A stretch of 64,000 bases of DNA from Idiomarina abyssalis (GTDB lineage Bacteria > Pseudomonadota > Gammaproteobacteria > Enterobacterales > Alteromonadaceae), in contig NZ_FPBE01000001.1 in assembly GCF_900116625.1 (NCBI RefSeq), positions 744,001 through 808,000 on the forward strand. Reading direction: 5' to 3'. Positions 39,409-49,430 of this stretch are shown here, one piece after another (positions within the stretch are counted from its first letter, which is position 1; each line of letters begins with the position of its first letter). The notes under the pieces were generated by a model, which did no database searches, was not told the DNA's origin, and worked only from the letters and a program-made list of their open reading frames with translations. Position numbers and translations under genes: made by a program.

Positions 39409-41061
39409 TTGACACTAATGGACAAAACCTTAGAGCTCAATGATAAACGTGTGTTATTGATTGATGACCAGAAGCCCTTTCAGGTTATGCTCAAAGGCCT
39501 GCTGTTAAACTTGGGGGCAAAAGACGTCCAAATCAAGACAACGGGTGAAGCGGGCATTGCTGCCTACATCAAAAACCCGCACGATATTCTGTTGGTAGAC
39601 TATAACCTCGGCCGTGGCCGAAATGGCCGACAGGTACTGGAAGAGCTTCAGGTTCGCGGTTTAATGAAAGAACACACCCTGTTCTTCATTATTACCGGCG
39701 ACAATACCCGTCCAATGGTTTTAAGCGCGCTGGAGCTGCAACCAGACGACTATTTAATGAAGCCTTTTTCCCATCGTGTTTTGCGCTCTCGTTTAATGCG
39801 TGCCTACAAGCGTCGCATGTGGTTAAAAGATGTATTTAAAGCTCTGACTAAACACGATTATGAGGCCTGCATTAGCGCTTGCCAGAAACACATTCAGTCA
39901 AACAGCCGTTACAGCAATTATTGCCGAAAACTGCAAATTGAGCTGTACAATAAAACCGGGCAACTGGATAAAGCCGAAATAGCCATTAAAGATCTGCTGG
40001 AAGAAAACTCCCATAGCTGGGTGTTTCTAAAGCTGGCGGAGACCAGACTGCTGCAAAACTCACCAGAAGAAGCGCTTAATATTCTTAACCATATTATTAA
40101 GCGTATGCCCAATGCCATTGAGGCCCATGATTTAAAAACCGAATGCTACCTGCAACAACAACAGCTTGAAGAGGCACTGGAAAGCGCACGCGATGCAATA
40201 ACCATGGCGCCCTTTTCTATTGAACGACAAACCAAACTGGCCCACATAGCACGCGACAATGGTGACTTTGATATAGCCAAGCAAGCCATGAATAACGTTT
40301 TGCAAATAGCACGCAAATCGGTCTTTCGTAATGCGCAGCACTTATGTAATTACTTGCGCAGTATTCTTGATGCAGCTGAACACAGCGACACGCCACAGCA
40401 GATTAGTAAGTACCAAACCGAAGCTACGATGGAGCTTCAGCGAGCCCGTTACGATGAGCATCTATTGCATGCCGATATTTCATTTGAAGATTTAGAAGCC
40501 ATTTTACTGTCACGAATTGATTCGTTTAACGGTCGTTTACGCGAAGCCCAACAGCGTTTAAACGAAGTTGTCGGGGAAAATCTGGCAACGAACCAACCTA
40601 TCAACAAAGATTTATTACCAGACGTTATTGCGATTCTGCTCGATGTAGGCGAGTACGAAAAAGCCAATACGCTCGCCGCCTATAAAGACGACAACCTGCT
40701 ACTTGACAGTTACACCACTAAAATCCTGCAAGCCAGACTTGCCGCCGCTCAAAAGCAGCAGGACGCCTTCTTTAAAGTGCACAAAGCAGGTGCTGAAGCG
40801 TATCAGGAAGGTCATTACAGTCGCGCATTAGAGCTGTTCCGTGAAGCGATGGAGGTGGCTCCAATGAACAGTGGCGCTGCACTTAACTTTATCCAGGCGG
40901 CCGTGCGCTTTATCGAAGAAACGCCTAACGCAGAACGGAAGTTATTGAAAAAGGAATGTGACCAGTGCTTTAAAGTATTAGAAGGTCTGCAACTTTCCAG
41001 CAGCCACAGTAACCGCTATGAGCGATTACTGGGGCAGACTGAAGCATTAGAACTGCGCTAA
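39409..41061 (+). CDS. Response regulator with C-terminal TPR-like repeats
   Basis: A 550-residue protein with an N-terminal CheY-like receiver (about 12-135). Acidic pair Asp19-Asp20, phosphoacceptor Asp64 (LLVDYNLG), Thr96 (IITGD) and Lys118 (LMKPF) are all present, so it should be phosphorylated. There is no DNA-binding domain. The remaining 400 residues are helical repeats of TPR type (YNKTGQLDKAEIAIKDLLEE, SPEEALNILNHII, QQQLEEALESARDAITMAP, EGHYSRALELFREAMEVAP). No histidine kinase gene is adjacent. TTG at 39409 has CAGGA 6 bases upstream; ATG at 39418 is the alternative. Confidence 0.85.
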   Translation: MTLMDKTLELNDKRVLLIDDQKPFQVMLKGLLLNLGAKDVQIKTTGEAGIAAYIKNPHDILLVDYNLGRGRNGRQVLEELQVRGLMKEHTLFFIITGDNTRPMVLSALELQPDDYLMKPFSHRVLRSRLMRAYKRRMWLKDVFKALTKHDYEACISACQKHIQSNSRYSNYCRKLQIELYNKTGQLDKAEIAIKDLLEENSHSWVFLKLAETRLLQNSPEEALNILNHIIKRMPNAIEAHDLKTECYLQQQQLEEALESARDAITMAPFSIERQTKLAHIARDNGDFDIAKQAMNNVLQIARKSVFRNAQHLCNYLRSILDAAEHSDTPQQISKYQTEATMELQRARYDEHLLHADISFEDLEAILLSRIDSFNGRLREAQQRLNEVVGENLATNQPINKDLLPDVIAILLDVGEYEKANTLAAYKDDNLLLDSYTTKILQARLAAAQKQQDAFFKVHKAGAEAYQEGHYSRALELFREAMEVAPMNSGAALNFIQAAVRFIEETPNAERKLLKKECDQCFKVLEGLQLSSSHSNRYERLLGQTEALELR

Positions 41062-41894
41062 CTTAGCTTTTGATTGGCTGCCAGAGTCCCTGCCTGGTAG
41101 TCTTTTATCGCCTGTTCAATCTCACCTGAGTTATTCATGACAAACGGCCCATACTGAGCAATCGGCTCTTCGATGGGTTTTGCCGCCAGAAGAATAAATC
41201 GTGCACCTTCGTCAGCAGTGCACGTTAACGTGTTCGCCGGATCAAGCACGAGCAATTCACCTTCCTTTGCGAGCTCCCCGTTAACCATTAAACTTCCCTG
41301 ATAAACGTAAAGCAGGCGACGTTTTTGTCCCTGAGAAGGCAAGCTAAAGTCTTTCTTCCCTAAGTGTACGTCCAGCATTAAGAAATCACGCCCGGGCGCT
41401 CTTACCGGACCTTCTTGCTGCTCATATTGCCCCGAGATAACTCTGACAAGAGCATCATCAGTTTTTACTTCGGGAATAGTCGCCGATGGAAAGTCATGCC
41501 AATCAGGCTCGCTCATTTTTTCGTCAGATGGCAAATTAACCCATAACTGAAAGCCCCACATCAGGCCTTCAACCTGCTTCGGCATTTCAGCGTGTATGAT
41601 GCCTTTAGCTGCTTTCATCCATTGTACGCCACCGGCCTCTACTGCCCCCGTATTGCCAACGGAGTCTTTGTGCTCCATGGTTCCGGCCAGCATATAAGTC
41701 AAAGTACAAAATCCGCGATGCGGATGAGGTGGAAAGCCTGCAATATAATCATCGGGATTATCCGAGCGAAATTCGTCCAGCATTAAAAATGGATCCTGAT
41801 GCTTCAAACCCGGCTGATTAATAATGCGGGTAAGCTTAACCCCGGCACCGTCCTGAGCAGGCATACCACGGTGTTTTGCCAAAATAGCGCTCAT
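41058..41894 (-). CDS. Pirin family protein
   Basis: A 278-residue bicupin. The pirin signature PPHPHRGFCTLTYMLAGTMEHKDSVGN carries the metal-binding His residues, with QWMKAAKGIIHAEMP providing the others. Some bacterial pirins oxidise quercetin; others bind metabolic enzymes. The start overlaps the stop of the glutathionyl-hydroquinone reductase gene by 4 bases, which points to a linked role in quinone or aromatic detoxification. Its stop overlaps the response regulator end by 4 bases. Confidence 0.9.
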   Translation of the reverse strand: MSAILAKHRGMPAQDGAGVKLTRIINQPGLKHQDPFLMLDEFRSDNPDDYIAGFPPHPHRGFCTLTYMLAGTMEHKDSVGNTGAVEAGGVQWMKAAKGIIHAEMPKQVEGLMWGFQLWVNLPSDEKMSEPDWHDFPSATIPEVKTDDALVRVISGQYEQQEGPVRAPGRDFLMLDVHLGKKDFSLPSQGQKRRLLYVYQGSLMVNGELAKEGELLVLDPANTLTCTADEGARFILLAAKPIEEPIAQYGPFVMNNSGEIEQAIKDYQAGTLAANQKLS

Positions 41895-42853
41895 GATTTT
41901 TTCCCTCCATTTTGACCCCGATTATGTGTTTGATGAAAATTGATTTCAGGGCCCTTAGGCACCACCTGAGTCGGGTTAATTGTGGTATGGCTGGCATAGT
42001 AGTGAGTTTTTATATGATCCATCACAACCGTTTCTTCCACACCCGGGTGTTGATACAACTCCAGCAAGTAGTTCCACATATTAGGATAATCGACAATGCG
42101 TTTCTTATTGGTCTTAAAGTGACCGAAGTAAACCGCATCAAAGCGAACCAAGGTCGTAAATAACCGCCAGTCCGCCTCTGTCAGTTCATCACCAGCGAGG
42201 TAACGACTCTGGCTAAGAATATCTTCGACTTTATCCAGTGCCGCAAATAAAGACTGGTAGGCCTCTTCGTAAGCCTTTTGCGTGGTTGCAAAGCCGCTAC
42301 GGTACACACCATTGTTAATGTCGTTATAAACCCACTCGTTAATTTCTTCTATCTGCTTTTGCTTACTCGCCGGAAAGAAGTCCAGAGTATTACCGGTCAG
42401 CTCATCGAAAGCAGAATTAAAAATTCGTATAATCTCCGCTGACTCATTATTGACTATGGTCTGGGTTTTCTTATCCCATAATACCGGTACAGTGACTCGC
42501 CCGGTATATTCCGGATCTGCTTTCAGATAAATTTGATAGAGAAAGTCAGCGTCATAGAGAGGCTCGTTAAGAGGAGCTTCAGAAAATTCCCAACCATTCT
42601 GCAGCATCAACGGATGCACTACCGATACATCAATATGACTTTCCAGACCTTTTAGCTTCCGAAAGATTAATGCCCTGTGAGCCCAGGGGCAGGCATAAGA
42701 AACGTACAGATGATATCGGCCGGATTCGGGCTCAAACTCTGTACCTTTAGCGACTGTATTTCGAAACTGTGACTCGCTGCGCACAAAGCGGCCACCATGT
42801 TTCTTTGTGTCATACCACTTGTCGTGCCACTGACCATCCACTAATAAACCCAT
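41891..42853 (-). CDS. Glutathionyl-hydroquinone reductase (YqjG/PcpF type GST)
   Basis: A 320-residue glutathione transferase of the xi class. It uses glutathione to reduce glutathionyl-hydroquinones. The catalytic Cys55 is in SYACPWAHRALIFRKLKGLE, followed by NNESAEIIRIFNSAFDEL and the C-terminal helical domain ending with a typical NPTQVVPKGPE segment. The start has AGGA upstream. Co-transcribed with the pirin gene; the upstream region has inverted repeats that may be operator sites. Confidence 0.92.
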   Translation of the reverse strand: MGLLVDGQWHDKWYDTKKHGGRFVRSESQFRNTVAKGTEFEPESGRYHLYVSYACPWAHRALIFRKLKGLESHIDVSVVHPLMLQNGWEFSEAPLNEPLYDADFLYQIYLKADPEYTGRVTVPVLWDKKTQTIVNNESAEIIRIFNSAFDELTGNTLDFFPASKQKQIEEINEWVYNDINNGVYRSGFATTQKAYEEAYQSLFAALDKVEDILSQSRYLAGDELTEADWRLFTTLVRFDAVYFGHFKTNKKRIVDYPNMWNYLLELYQHPGVEETVVMDHIKTHYYASHTTINPTQVVPKGPEINFHQTHNRGQNGGKKS

Positions 42854-42870
42854 AATAAATTCCTCTTGTT

Positions 42871-42946
42871 TAGATACCTATATAATAAGGTCTATTTTTT
42901 GGAATTATTAGCGCATTGTATTCAGGTTTTATTTCTAAAAAATAGA
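42871..42946. repeat. Inverted repeats upstream of the YqjG-pirin pair
   Basis: Two nested elements lie in the 94-base gap between lpxB and the YqjG-type gene. One is a 10-base inverted repeat, TCTATTTTTT (42891-42900) and AAAAAATAGA (42937-42946), with a 36-base spacer. The other is an imperfect palindrome around 42871-42893 with ACCT and AGGT half-sites flanking an AT-rich centre. The latter overlaps likely -10 sequence on the minus strand, so it could bind a repressor or activator. No regulator gene is adjacent. Confidence 0.4.
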
Positions 42947-42947
42947 A

Positions 42948-44087
42948 CTATAGAAAGGAGTCTACAACATTAGCCGCTTTTTCACTGGCTGAGACTTTCA
43001 ACTGCTGATGGATAGTTTTGAACTGTTCAAGCAAAGCGGTGTTGTCCTGCTCGATTAACTCAACTAAGGCCTGCTCGATACCTTCTTCAGACGCCTCTGA
43101 CTGAGCAAGTTCCGGCACAATTTCTTTGCCCGCTAAAAGGTTCGGCAATGAAAAGAACGGCGCATGGAATAAACGTTTAATAATTTGATAAGACAACCAG
43201 TGGAACCTATAAGCTACCACCATAGGGCGTTTAATAAGTAATGCTTCAAGCGCCACAGTTCCCGATGTCAGTAGCAGGTAATTTGATGCCGCCATAACCT
43301 TACGGCTTTCGCCCACAGGAAGTGCAATGGTCAATTCCGGACTGTATTGCTTAATGAGTTCCTGAAACTGCTCAGCACGAGCATGGCTTATCATCGGTGC
43401 CACGAAACGAAGGTTTGGATACTTCTCTGCTATTTTCTTGGCAACTCGCAAAAATACAGGCGCCATACGGGCGATTTCACCTTTTCTGCTACCAGGCAGA
43501 ATAGCCAAATACTCGCTTTCAGGTTCGAGTTTTAACTCCTTTCTCGCTGGACCCTGCTGCCATTGCATTGGGATGTCATCGGCCAGAGGGTGGCCAACAA
43601 AAGTCGCCGGGAGACCGTGCTTATCGTAAAAGTCCTTTTCAAAAGGCAGCAAGCACAGTACATGATCTACTGCCTTCTTAATGCCTTTAATACGCCCTTC
43701 TCGCCACGCCCACACCGATGGACTTACATAATGAATCGTTGCTATACCAGCATTTTTAAGGCGAGTTTCAACCGTCAGGTTAAAGTCCGGAGCGTCAATA
43801 CCTATCATTACATCGGGTTGTTCTTCGATAAGATATTGCACCAGTTTTTTCCGGTGTCGTAGTAGCTTAGGAAGTTGCTGTACCACTTCGGCTATCCCCA
43901 TAACGGCTAAGTCATCCATAGGAAAGTAAGAGTCCATGCCCTGCTCAGCCATTAATGGTCCGCCGACGCCAATAAAGTATGCACCGGGGTGACGTTTTGA
44001 AATGGCCTGCATTAGTCCGGCCCCTAACAGATCACCCGAGTGCTCACCGGCAACAATGGCAATTTTCGGCGGCTTTTTGTTACTCAT
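42948..44087 (-). CDS. lpxB: Lipid-A-disaccharide synthase
   Basis: A 379-residue glycosyltransferase (GT19) that joins UDP-diacylglucosamine and lipid X. The N-terminal GEHSGDLLGAGLMQAI and IDAPDFNLTVE segments and the C-terminal LLLTSGTVALEALLIKRPMVVAYR donor-site stretch are present. One base overlaps the lpxA stop. It is the last gene of the envelope operon here; lpxB is usually followed by rnhB or dnaE, which are not in this position. Confidence 0.97.
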   Translation of the reverse strand: MSNKKPPKIAIVAGEHSGDLLGAGLMQAISKRHPGAYFIGVGGPLMAEQGMDSYFPMDDLAVMGIAEVVQQLPKLLRHRKKLVQYLIEEQPDVMIGIDAPDFNLTVETRLKNAGIATIHYVSPSVWAWREGRIKGIKKAVDHVLCLLPFEKDFYDKHGLPATFVGHPLADDIPMQWQQGPARKELKLEPESEYLAILPGSRKGEIARMAPVFLRVAKKIAEKYPNLRFVAPMISHARAEQFQELIKQYSPELTIALPVGESRKVMAASNYLLLTSGTVALEALLIKRPMVVAYRFHWLSYQIIKRLFHAPFFSLPNLLAGKEIVPELAQSEASEEGIEQALVELIEQDNTALLEQFKTIHQQLKVSASEKAANVVDSFL

Positions 44088-44854
44088 TACGGACGAATAA
44101 TGCCTCGTGAACTGTTTTCTACAAAAGCCGTGAAGCCGTCAAGTGCCGGTTCATTTAGTGCAGTAATACCTTCCAGCGCTTCTTCTACTGTCAGGCTGGA
44201 GCGATACAATATTTTGTATGCCCGGCGTACATTCTGAATTTGCTCAGGAGTATATCCCCGACGCTTTAATCCTTCCGCATTGATTGTTCTGGGCTTAGCA
44301 TTATGGCCCTGCGCCATAACAAATGGAGGAATATCCTGCACCACTATTGAATTCACCGCAGCAAACGAATGTGAACCAATATGGCAAAACTGGTGCACTC
44401 CCGTCATACCTCCCAGGATAACCCAGTCTCCGACATGAACATGCCCGGCTAATGTCACCTGGTTAGCAAAAATATTGTCGTTACCTATTACACAATCATG
44501 TGCCACATGCACATATGCCATAAATAAGTTGTTGTCGCCGATCTTGGTGAGCGAGTCATCCTGCACGGTGCCACGATGAATGGTTACGGATTCACGAAAT
44601 ACATTATTATCGCCAATCACTAACTCAGTTGGCTCACCATCGTACTTTTTATCCTGACAATCCTCGCCAACGGAAGCAAACTGATAAATAGTGTTGTTTT
44701 TCCCAATGGTCGTAGGGCCTTTTAAAACAACGTGCGAGCGAATGTCGCAGTTATCGCCAATAACAACATTTGGACCAATGACTGTCCATGGGCCAACGCT
44801 GACATTGGCTCCAATCTCTGCGCTCGGGTCAATAATTGCGGTTTCGTGAATCAC
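44087..44854 (-). CDS. lpxA: UDP-N-acetylglucosamine O-acyltransferase
   Basis: A 255-residue left-handed beta-helix enzyme that starts lipid A synthesis by transferring 3-hydroxyacyl from ACP. Hexapeptide repeats run from IDPSAEIGANVSVGPWTVIGPNVVIGDN onward. The catalytic His lies in the AYVHVAHDCVIGN segment, and the chain-length ruler region is HVHVGDWVILGGMTGVHQF. It directly follows fabZ with no gap. Confidence 0.97.
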   Translation of the reverse strand: MIHETAIIDPSAEIGANVSVGPWTVIGPNVVIGDNCDIRSHVVLKGPTTIGKNNTIYQFASVGEDCQDKKYDGEPTELVIGDNNVFRESVTIHRGTVQDDSLTKIGDNNLFMAYVHVAHDCVIGNDNIFANQVTLAGHVHVGDWVILGGMTGVHQFCHIGSHSFAAVNSIVVQDIPPFVMAQGHNAKPRTINAEGLKRRGYTPEQIQNVRRAYKILYRSSLTVEEALEGITALNEPALDGFTAFVENSSRGIIRP

Positions 44855-45319
44855 TTAAACTTCTCTTCTTGCACAGATAATTTCAGCAGTACAGGCGACA
44901 TCGCCATCAACTTCGGCGCGCCCGGTGAACTTCCAGATACCACGGCGTTCTTTTTCAAAGGTGACATAAAAGTCTACTGTATCGCCCGGGATAACCTGAC
45001 GCTTGAAACGCGCGTTATCAATACCAGCGAATAGGTATAAGTCGTTTGCGCTCTTTTTACTCTCTGTAATTTTAAAACCGAGTAAGCCACAGGCCTGAGC
45101 TATTGCTTCCAGCAACAAGACTCCCGGGAAAATTGGTTTGCCCGGGAAATGGCCATTAAACATCGGTTCATTAAAGCTGACATTCTTTATCGCGTGCAAA
45201 GAGTCCTTCGAGTTTGTCTCGATAACTCTGTCTATTAATAAAAACGGATAACGATGGGGAAGTAAATCTAATACCCCTTGAATATCAAATCCTGATTCCG
45301 TAATTTTCAAAGCTTTCAC
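44855..45319 (-). CDS. fabZ: 3-hydroxyacyl-[acyl-carrier-protein] dehydratase FabZ
   Basis: A 154-residue hotdog-fold dehydratase of fatty acid synthesis. The catalytic His is in [21 protein letters not shown], which also carries the catalytic Glu. The start is read as GTG at 45319, close behind lpxD. FabZ competes with lipid A synthesis for hydroxyacyl-ACP, which explains its conserved location between lpxD and lpxA. Confidence 0.97.
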   Translation of the reverse strand: MKALKITESGFDIQGVLDLLPHRYPFLLIDRVIETNSKDSLHAIKNVSFNEPMFNGHFPGKPIFPGVLLLEAIAQACGLLGFKITESKKSANDLYLFAGIDNARFKRQVIPGDTVDFYVTFEKERRGIWKFTGRAEVDGDVACTAEIICARREV

Positions 45320-45324
45320 CTTAC

Positions 45325-46350
45325 TCAGTTGTTATTGTCAGCTTGTTTTTCCAGTTCTTTAACACGCTTAAAGAGATCATCCAATTGGCGGAACCTGGCA
45401 CCATTACGCCGCCATTCACGGTGTCCGCTGGCAGGTATACCTGACGCATAAACGCCCGGCTCAGTGATCTCTTTTATTACCATAGCAAATCCCATGATTT
45501 GCACATCATCACATACGCTAATATGACCATTAATGGCTGAGGCACCACCAATCATACAGCGTTTACCGATATGACAACTACCGGCTAAAACCGTACAACC
45601 GGCAATAGCAGTGTCTTCATCTATAAATACGTTATGAGCAATCTGGCACTGATTATCAATGATACAACCCGATGAAATAACGGTGTCATCGAGTGCGCCA
45701 CGATCAACCGTAGTACTAGCACCAATTTCAACGTTATCTTTAATAACAACACGGCCCAGTTGAGGAATTTTCAACCATTTACCATTTTCAGGTGCCCAAC
45801 CAAAGCCATCAGCTCCAATAACCGCACCTGCATGAAATAGACAGTTATCACCAATAACACAACGGTGATAAACTTTTACTCCCGACCAGAGCGTACAACC
45901 AGAACCAAGCTGTGTTTCAGCTCCAATATAGCAGTGAGCTCCAATACTGGTGTTATCCCCAATGATAACCCCGTCTTCGATAACGGCGTATTCACCAATA
46001 CTAACGTTAACGCCAATACTGGCAGATTCAGCAATTTTCGCGGAATCAGCCACGCCCTTCGCAGGCTTAGGCGTGGTATCCAATAACTGTGCAATTTTGG
46101 CAAATGCAGCATAAGGGTTGGATACCCGAATTGCGTTATTAACGGCATCACTGTCGTCTTTTTCGGAGACAATAACCGCCCCGGCAGACGTAGTTTCTAG
46201 CTGACTTTTGTAACGACTATTTGCCAAAAAAGCTATAGCGTCACCAGTAGCAGACTGCAAGGTCGCCACGCGCAAAATGGGGAGCTGCGCATTTCCTCGC
46301 ACCTCCCCACCCACATGGTCAGCCAACTGCTGCAATGTGTACTCAGTCAT
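45325..46350 (-). CDS. lpxD: UDP-3-O-acylglucosamine N-acyltransferase
   Basis: A 341-residue hexapeptide-repeat acyltransferase performing the third lipid A step. An N-terminal uridine-binding domain (about 1-100) precedes the beta-helix ([26 protein letters not shown] and following repeats). The catalytic His is in the [12 protein letters not shown] segment. A C-terminal helix ends the protein. It follows the skp-type gene after 3 bases. Confidence 0.97.
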   Translation of the reverse strand: MTEYTLQQLADHVGGEVRGNAQLPILRVATLQSATGDAIAFLANSRYKSQLETTSAGAVIVSEKDDSDAVNNAIRVSNPYAAFAKIAQLLDTTPKPAKGVADSAKIAESASIGVNVSIGEYAVIEDGVIIGDNTSIGAHCYIGAETQLGSGCTLWSGVKVYHRCVIGDNCLFHAGAVIGADGFGWAPENGKWLKIPQLGRVVIKDNVEIGASTTVDRGALDDTVISSGCIIDNQCQIAHNVFIDEDTAIAGCTVLAGSCHIGKRCMIGGASAINGHISVCDDVQIMGFAMVIKEITEPGVYASGIPASGHREWRRNGARFRQLDDLFKRVKELEKQADNNN

Positions 46351-46353
46351 AGA

Positions 46354-46869
46354 TTAGTTACCTGAGGTCATTTTCTCGACAACCGCACCAGACAAGTCGT
46401 TATCTGCTTTCATGTAAGTTACAGCGTTACTTTCAAGAACCATATCGTAGTCTTTGTCTTCAGCTACTGCAGTAATTGCATCCTGTACCTTGCCAAGCAA
46501 CTTGTTACGCTCTTCGTTTTGACGACGACGGGTGTCTTCCTGAAGCGCTTTGCTTTTTAGCTGAGCCTGAGAGATAGTCTCTTCCAGGTCACGCTCTAGC
46601 TGAGTTTTTTCAGACGCAGACATAATTGACGCATCACGTTCTTGCTTTTGACGCAATTCCTGAACTTTTTGTTCAAGACGACGCATCTCTTCAAAGCGAT
46701 CCTGAAACTCGCTCTGTAACTGCTCTGAAATTTGCTCACGCTGTGGTAGCTGCTGGAATACTTCCATCATATCGACCACACCAATTTTCTGCTGTGCTTG
46801 CGCGGCACCTGCAAAAAGTGCTGTTGAAACAGCAACAGCTGCAGCTGTAGATTTAATTAACTTTTTCAA
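46354..46869 (-). CDS. skp: Periplasmic chaperone Skp (OmpH family)
   Basis: A 171-residue periplasmic chaperone that carries unfolded outer-membrane proteins to BamA. The signal peptide is KKLIKSTAAAVAVSTALFAGAAQA. Long charged helices with coiled-coil character (about 50-125, EEMRRLEQKVQELRQKQERDASIMSASEKTQLERDLEE) form the trimer's arms. The start is TTG at 46869, supported by GAAGGAG 7 bases upstream. It lies between bamA and lpxD as in E. coli. Confidence 0.94.
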   Translation of the reverse strand: MKKLIKSTAAAVAVSTALFAGAAQAQQKIGVVDMMEVFQQLPQREQISEQLQSEFQDRFEEMRRLEQKVQELRQKQERDASIMSASEKTQLERDLEETISQAQLKSKALQEDTRRRQNEERNKLLGKVQDAITAVAEDKDYDMVLESNAVTYMKADNDLSGAVVEKMTSGN

Positions 46870-46914
46870 GGTAAAACTCCTTCAAATTTTATCACTATTA
46901 TTTAATTATTATTA

Positions 46915-49398
46915 TCAGAATGTGGTTCCGATATTAAACGAGAACACTTGAGTTTCATCACCCTCAACTTCTTTCAGAGCCCGCCCCAGTGAGAAGGTCA
47001 GCGGACCCATTGGTGATATCCATTGAACGGACACACCCGCTGAAGCTCTGAAGTCGCCTGGCGAACTGTAATCCGTTAACGGCTGACTTCCCTGAGCCAG
47101 TTCCAGGCCTTTATACCTATCGTAGTCGAATTCTGTATCCCAGACCATACCGAAGTCAACAAAGACGCTTGTTCTTACGCTATTACGCATGCCTTCATCG
47201 ACAAAAGGTGTTGGTACAATAAGCTCAAGCCCACCGACAACCTTTGCATTACCGCCAACGGCAAAACGACTCACCTGAACTTGTTGTGAATCTGATCCAG
47301 ATGGCAAACCATTTGGCGCTCCGGTTACATCTGGTGGTGCCGGTAACTGGCTTGCAGAACTGTAAATGGCTCGAGGTCCAACAGTGTTAGCTTCGAAACC
47401 CCGTAAGTCGCCCTGCCCACCAACTCGGAAAGACTCCCAGAATGGCAATAAGTAATCATTGCCTCTGTCATCTGTACCATAACCATTACCATAACCTAAG
47501 TTAAGGCGTGTCAGGAATGTCCATTGCTGGTCACGCGTTAGTGGGTAGTAATGTTTATATTCATAGTTCGTCCGGAAATACTGCACGTCACTAAACGGCG
47601 CAGAGATCTCAATGCCAGCACGTTGAGAAGAACCACTGGTTGGAAAGCGACCTCTATTTAAGGTTACACGGGACCAGCCCATATTAAACTCATAAATATC
47701 GAAAGCGACACCGTCATCAGGGTTCTCCCGGTTTAAGTATGCGGAATAAAATTTCCGTATTTGCTCATAACCGTCAACGTTCGTTACTTCCTGGTTTTTA
47801 TAACCAATACCAAAGTTAAAGCTGTTAATTTCATCAACCGGGAAGCCTACACCGCTGGAAACACCAAAGGTTTTTTGATTATAACGAATTAAGTTTTCCG
47901 CCTGACCGGCATCAAACTCACTCATATACACTTGTCCTGAAAGGCTAACGCCATTCATTGTGAAGTACGGGTCAGTATAAGAAACGTTAACGTTTTTATT
48001 AAAGCGGCTGGTGCTGACATTAAATCCAACTCTGTTACCAGTGCCCAGGAAGTTATTTTGCTGAACACCCGCATTAAGTTGCAAACCTGAGTAGTCACCA
48101 TAACCAACGCCGGCGTTAAAGGAGCCCGATGGTTGCTCTTTCACCTTATAGGTCACGTCAACCTGATCATCGCTGCCTTCGACTCGCTCGGTCGATGTTT
48201 CAACTGTCTCAAAGAAACCAAGACGTTCAAGACGAACCTTACCTTGTTCAATTTTATTGTCAGATAACCAGGCACCTTCCAGTTGGCGCATTTCACGACG
48301 AAGCACCCGGTCTTTTGTCGCACCGTTACCTTCAAAATTAATGTGACGTACATAGACACGCTTACCCGGTTCTACCGAGAAAGTAATTTTAACCGTCTTG
48401 TCATCGTCATTATGTTCTGGAATAGCTCGCACTTCCGGGTAAGCATAACCGTAACGACCATAAAAGCGGCTAATCATATCCTCAATATAAGTCACCTGTG
48501 CGGCGTTATAGAGGGTGCCTTCTTCGATAGTTGCAATTCGACTGACTAACTCGTCGTGGCCTTTTAAATCGCCAATAACATCGGTTTCGCTTACGTTGTA
48601 TTTATCGCCCTCATTCACATTAATGGTGATATAAATACCTTCACGATCGGGTGTCATAGATACCTGAACGGATTCAACCTGAAAACGCAAATACCCACGG
48701 TCCCGATAAAAAGACTCTAAAGTCTCTAAGTCACCACTTAACTGCTGTTTCTGGTAGCGCTTTTCGCCAATAACGTTCCACCACGGAAGGTCATCGCGAA
48801 GTTCGAAAGCATCAAGAAGTTGCTCATCGGCAAACGCCTTATTACCCACAATATTAATTTGTGCAATTTCAGCAGCGTCGCCTTCGTCGAAGTTCATACG
48901 CAACTCAACTCGGTTGCGCGGCAAATCAACAACTTGTATATCCACCGATGCATTGTATTTACCAACACTATGATAGAAATCTTCCAGACCTTTCTCTATG
49001 CCTGAAATAGTGGTTCTGTCTAAAGGTTCACCGGTAACAATATTATTATCAAGCAAGCTCTCTTCAAGCTGCTCGTCTTTGATATCGCTGTTACCTTCAA
49101 AGGTAATTTCAGCAATGGTTGGTCGCTCACTAACGGTGAAGATTAACGTATCGTTATCTCTCCGCGCATCAATATAGTTAAAGTGAGTCGAAGAGTAGAG
49201 CGAGCGAATGGCACTACGAATCTGTAACTCACTCACCTCATCACCCACCCTAACCGGAATATAAGTTAACGCAGCACCTAAAGCGACACGTTGTAATCCT
49301 TTAACTTCAATATCCTGAACAACAAACTCGTCTTGTGCGTAGGCTGGTGCTACTGCACCTGCAATCATGGCACTCACTAACAGCTTTTTAAACGTCAT
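46915..49398 (-). CDS. bamA: Outer membrane protein assembly factor BamA
   Basis: A protein of about 827 residues that inserts beta-barrel proteins into the outer membrane. A signal peptide ([21 protein letters not shown]) is followed by five POTRA domains to about residue 420. A 16-strand barrel follows, with [13 protein letters not shown], the VRGF/Y-like lock region, and a C-terminal FSFNIGTTF ending in Phe. I use ATG 49398; GTG 49404 is an alternative two codons earlier. It follows rseP. Confidence 0.96.
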   Translation of the reverse strand: MTFKKLLVSAMIAGAVAPAYAQDEFVVQDIEVKGLQRVALGAALTYIPVRVGDEVSELQIRSAIRSLYSSTHFNYIDARRDNDTLIFTVSERPTIAEITFEGNSDIKDEQLEESLLDNNIVTGEPLDRTTISGIEKGLEDFYHSVGKYNASVDIQVVDLPRNRVELRMNFDEGDAAEIAQINIVGNKAFADEQLLDAFELRDDLPWWNVIGEKRYQKQQLSGDLETLESFYRDRGYLRFQVESVQVSMTPDREGIYITINVNEGDKYNVSETDVIGDLKGHDELVSRIATIEEGTLYNAAQVTYIEDMISRFYGRYGYAYPEVRAIPEHNDDDKTVKITFSVEPGKRVYVRHINFEGNGATKDRVLRREMRQLEGAWLSDNKIEQGKVRLERLGFFETVETSTERVEGSDDQVDVTYKVKEQPSGSFNAGVGYGDYSGLQLNAGVQQNNFLGTGNRVGFNVSTSRFNKNVNVSYTDPYFTMNGVSLSGQVYMSEFDAGQAENLIRYNQKTFGVSSGVGFPVDEINSFNFGIGYKNQEVTNVDGYEQIRKFYSAYLNRENPDDGVAFDIYEFNMGWSRVTLNRGRFPTSGSSQRAGIEISAPFSDVQYFRTNYEYKHYYPLTRDQQWTFLTRLNLGYGNGYGTDDRGNDYLLPFWESFRVGGQGDLRGFEANTVGPRAIYSSASQLPAPPDVTGAPNGLPSGSDSQQVQVSRFAVGGNAKVVGGLELIVPTPFVDEGMRNSVRTSVFVDFGMVWDTEFDYDRYKGLELAQGSQPLTDYSSPGDFRASAGVSVQWISPMGPLTFSLGRALKEVEGDETQVFSFNIGTTF

Positions 49399-49430
49399 TA
49401 TCACTAGCTACTTTTTTGTTAATTCGTGAC

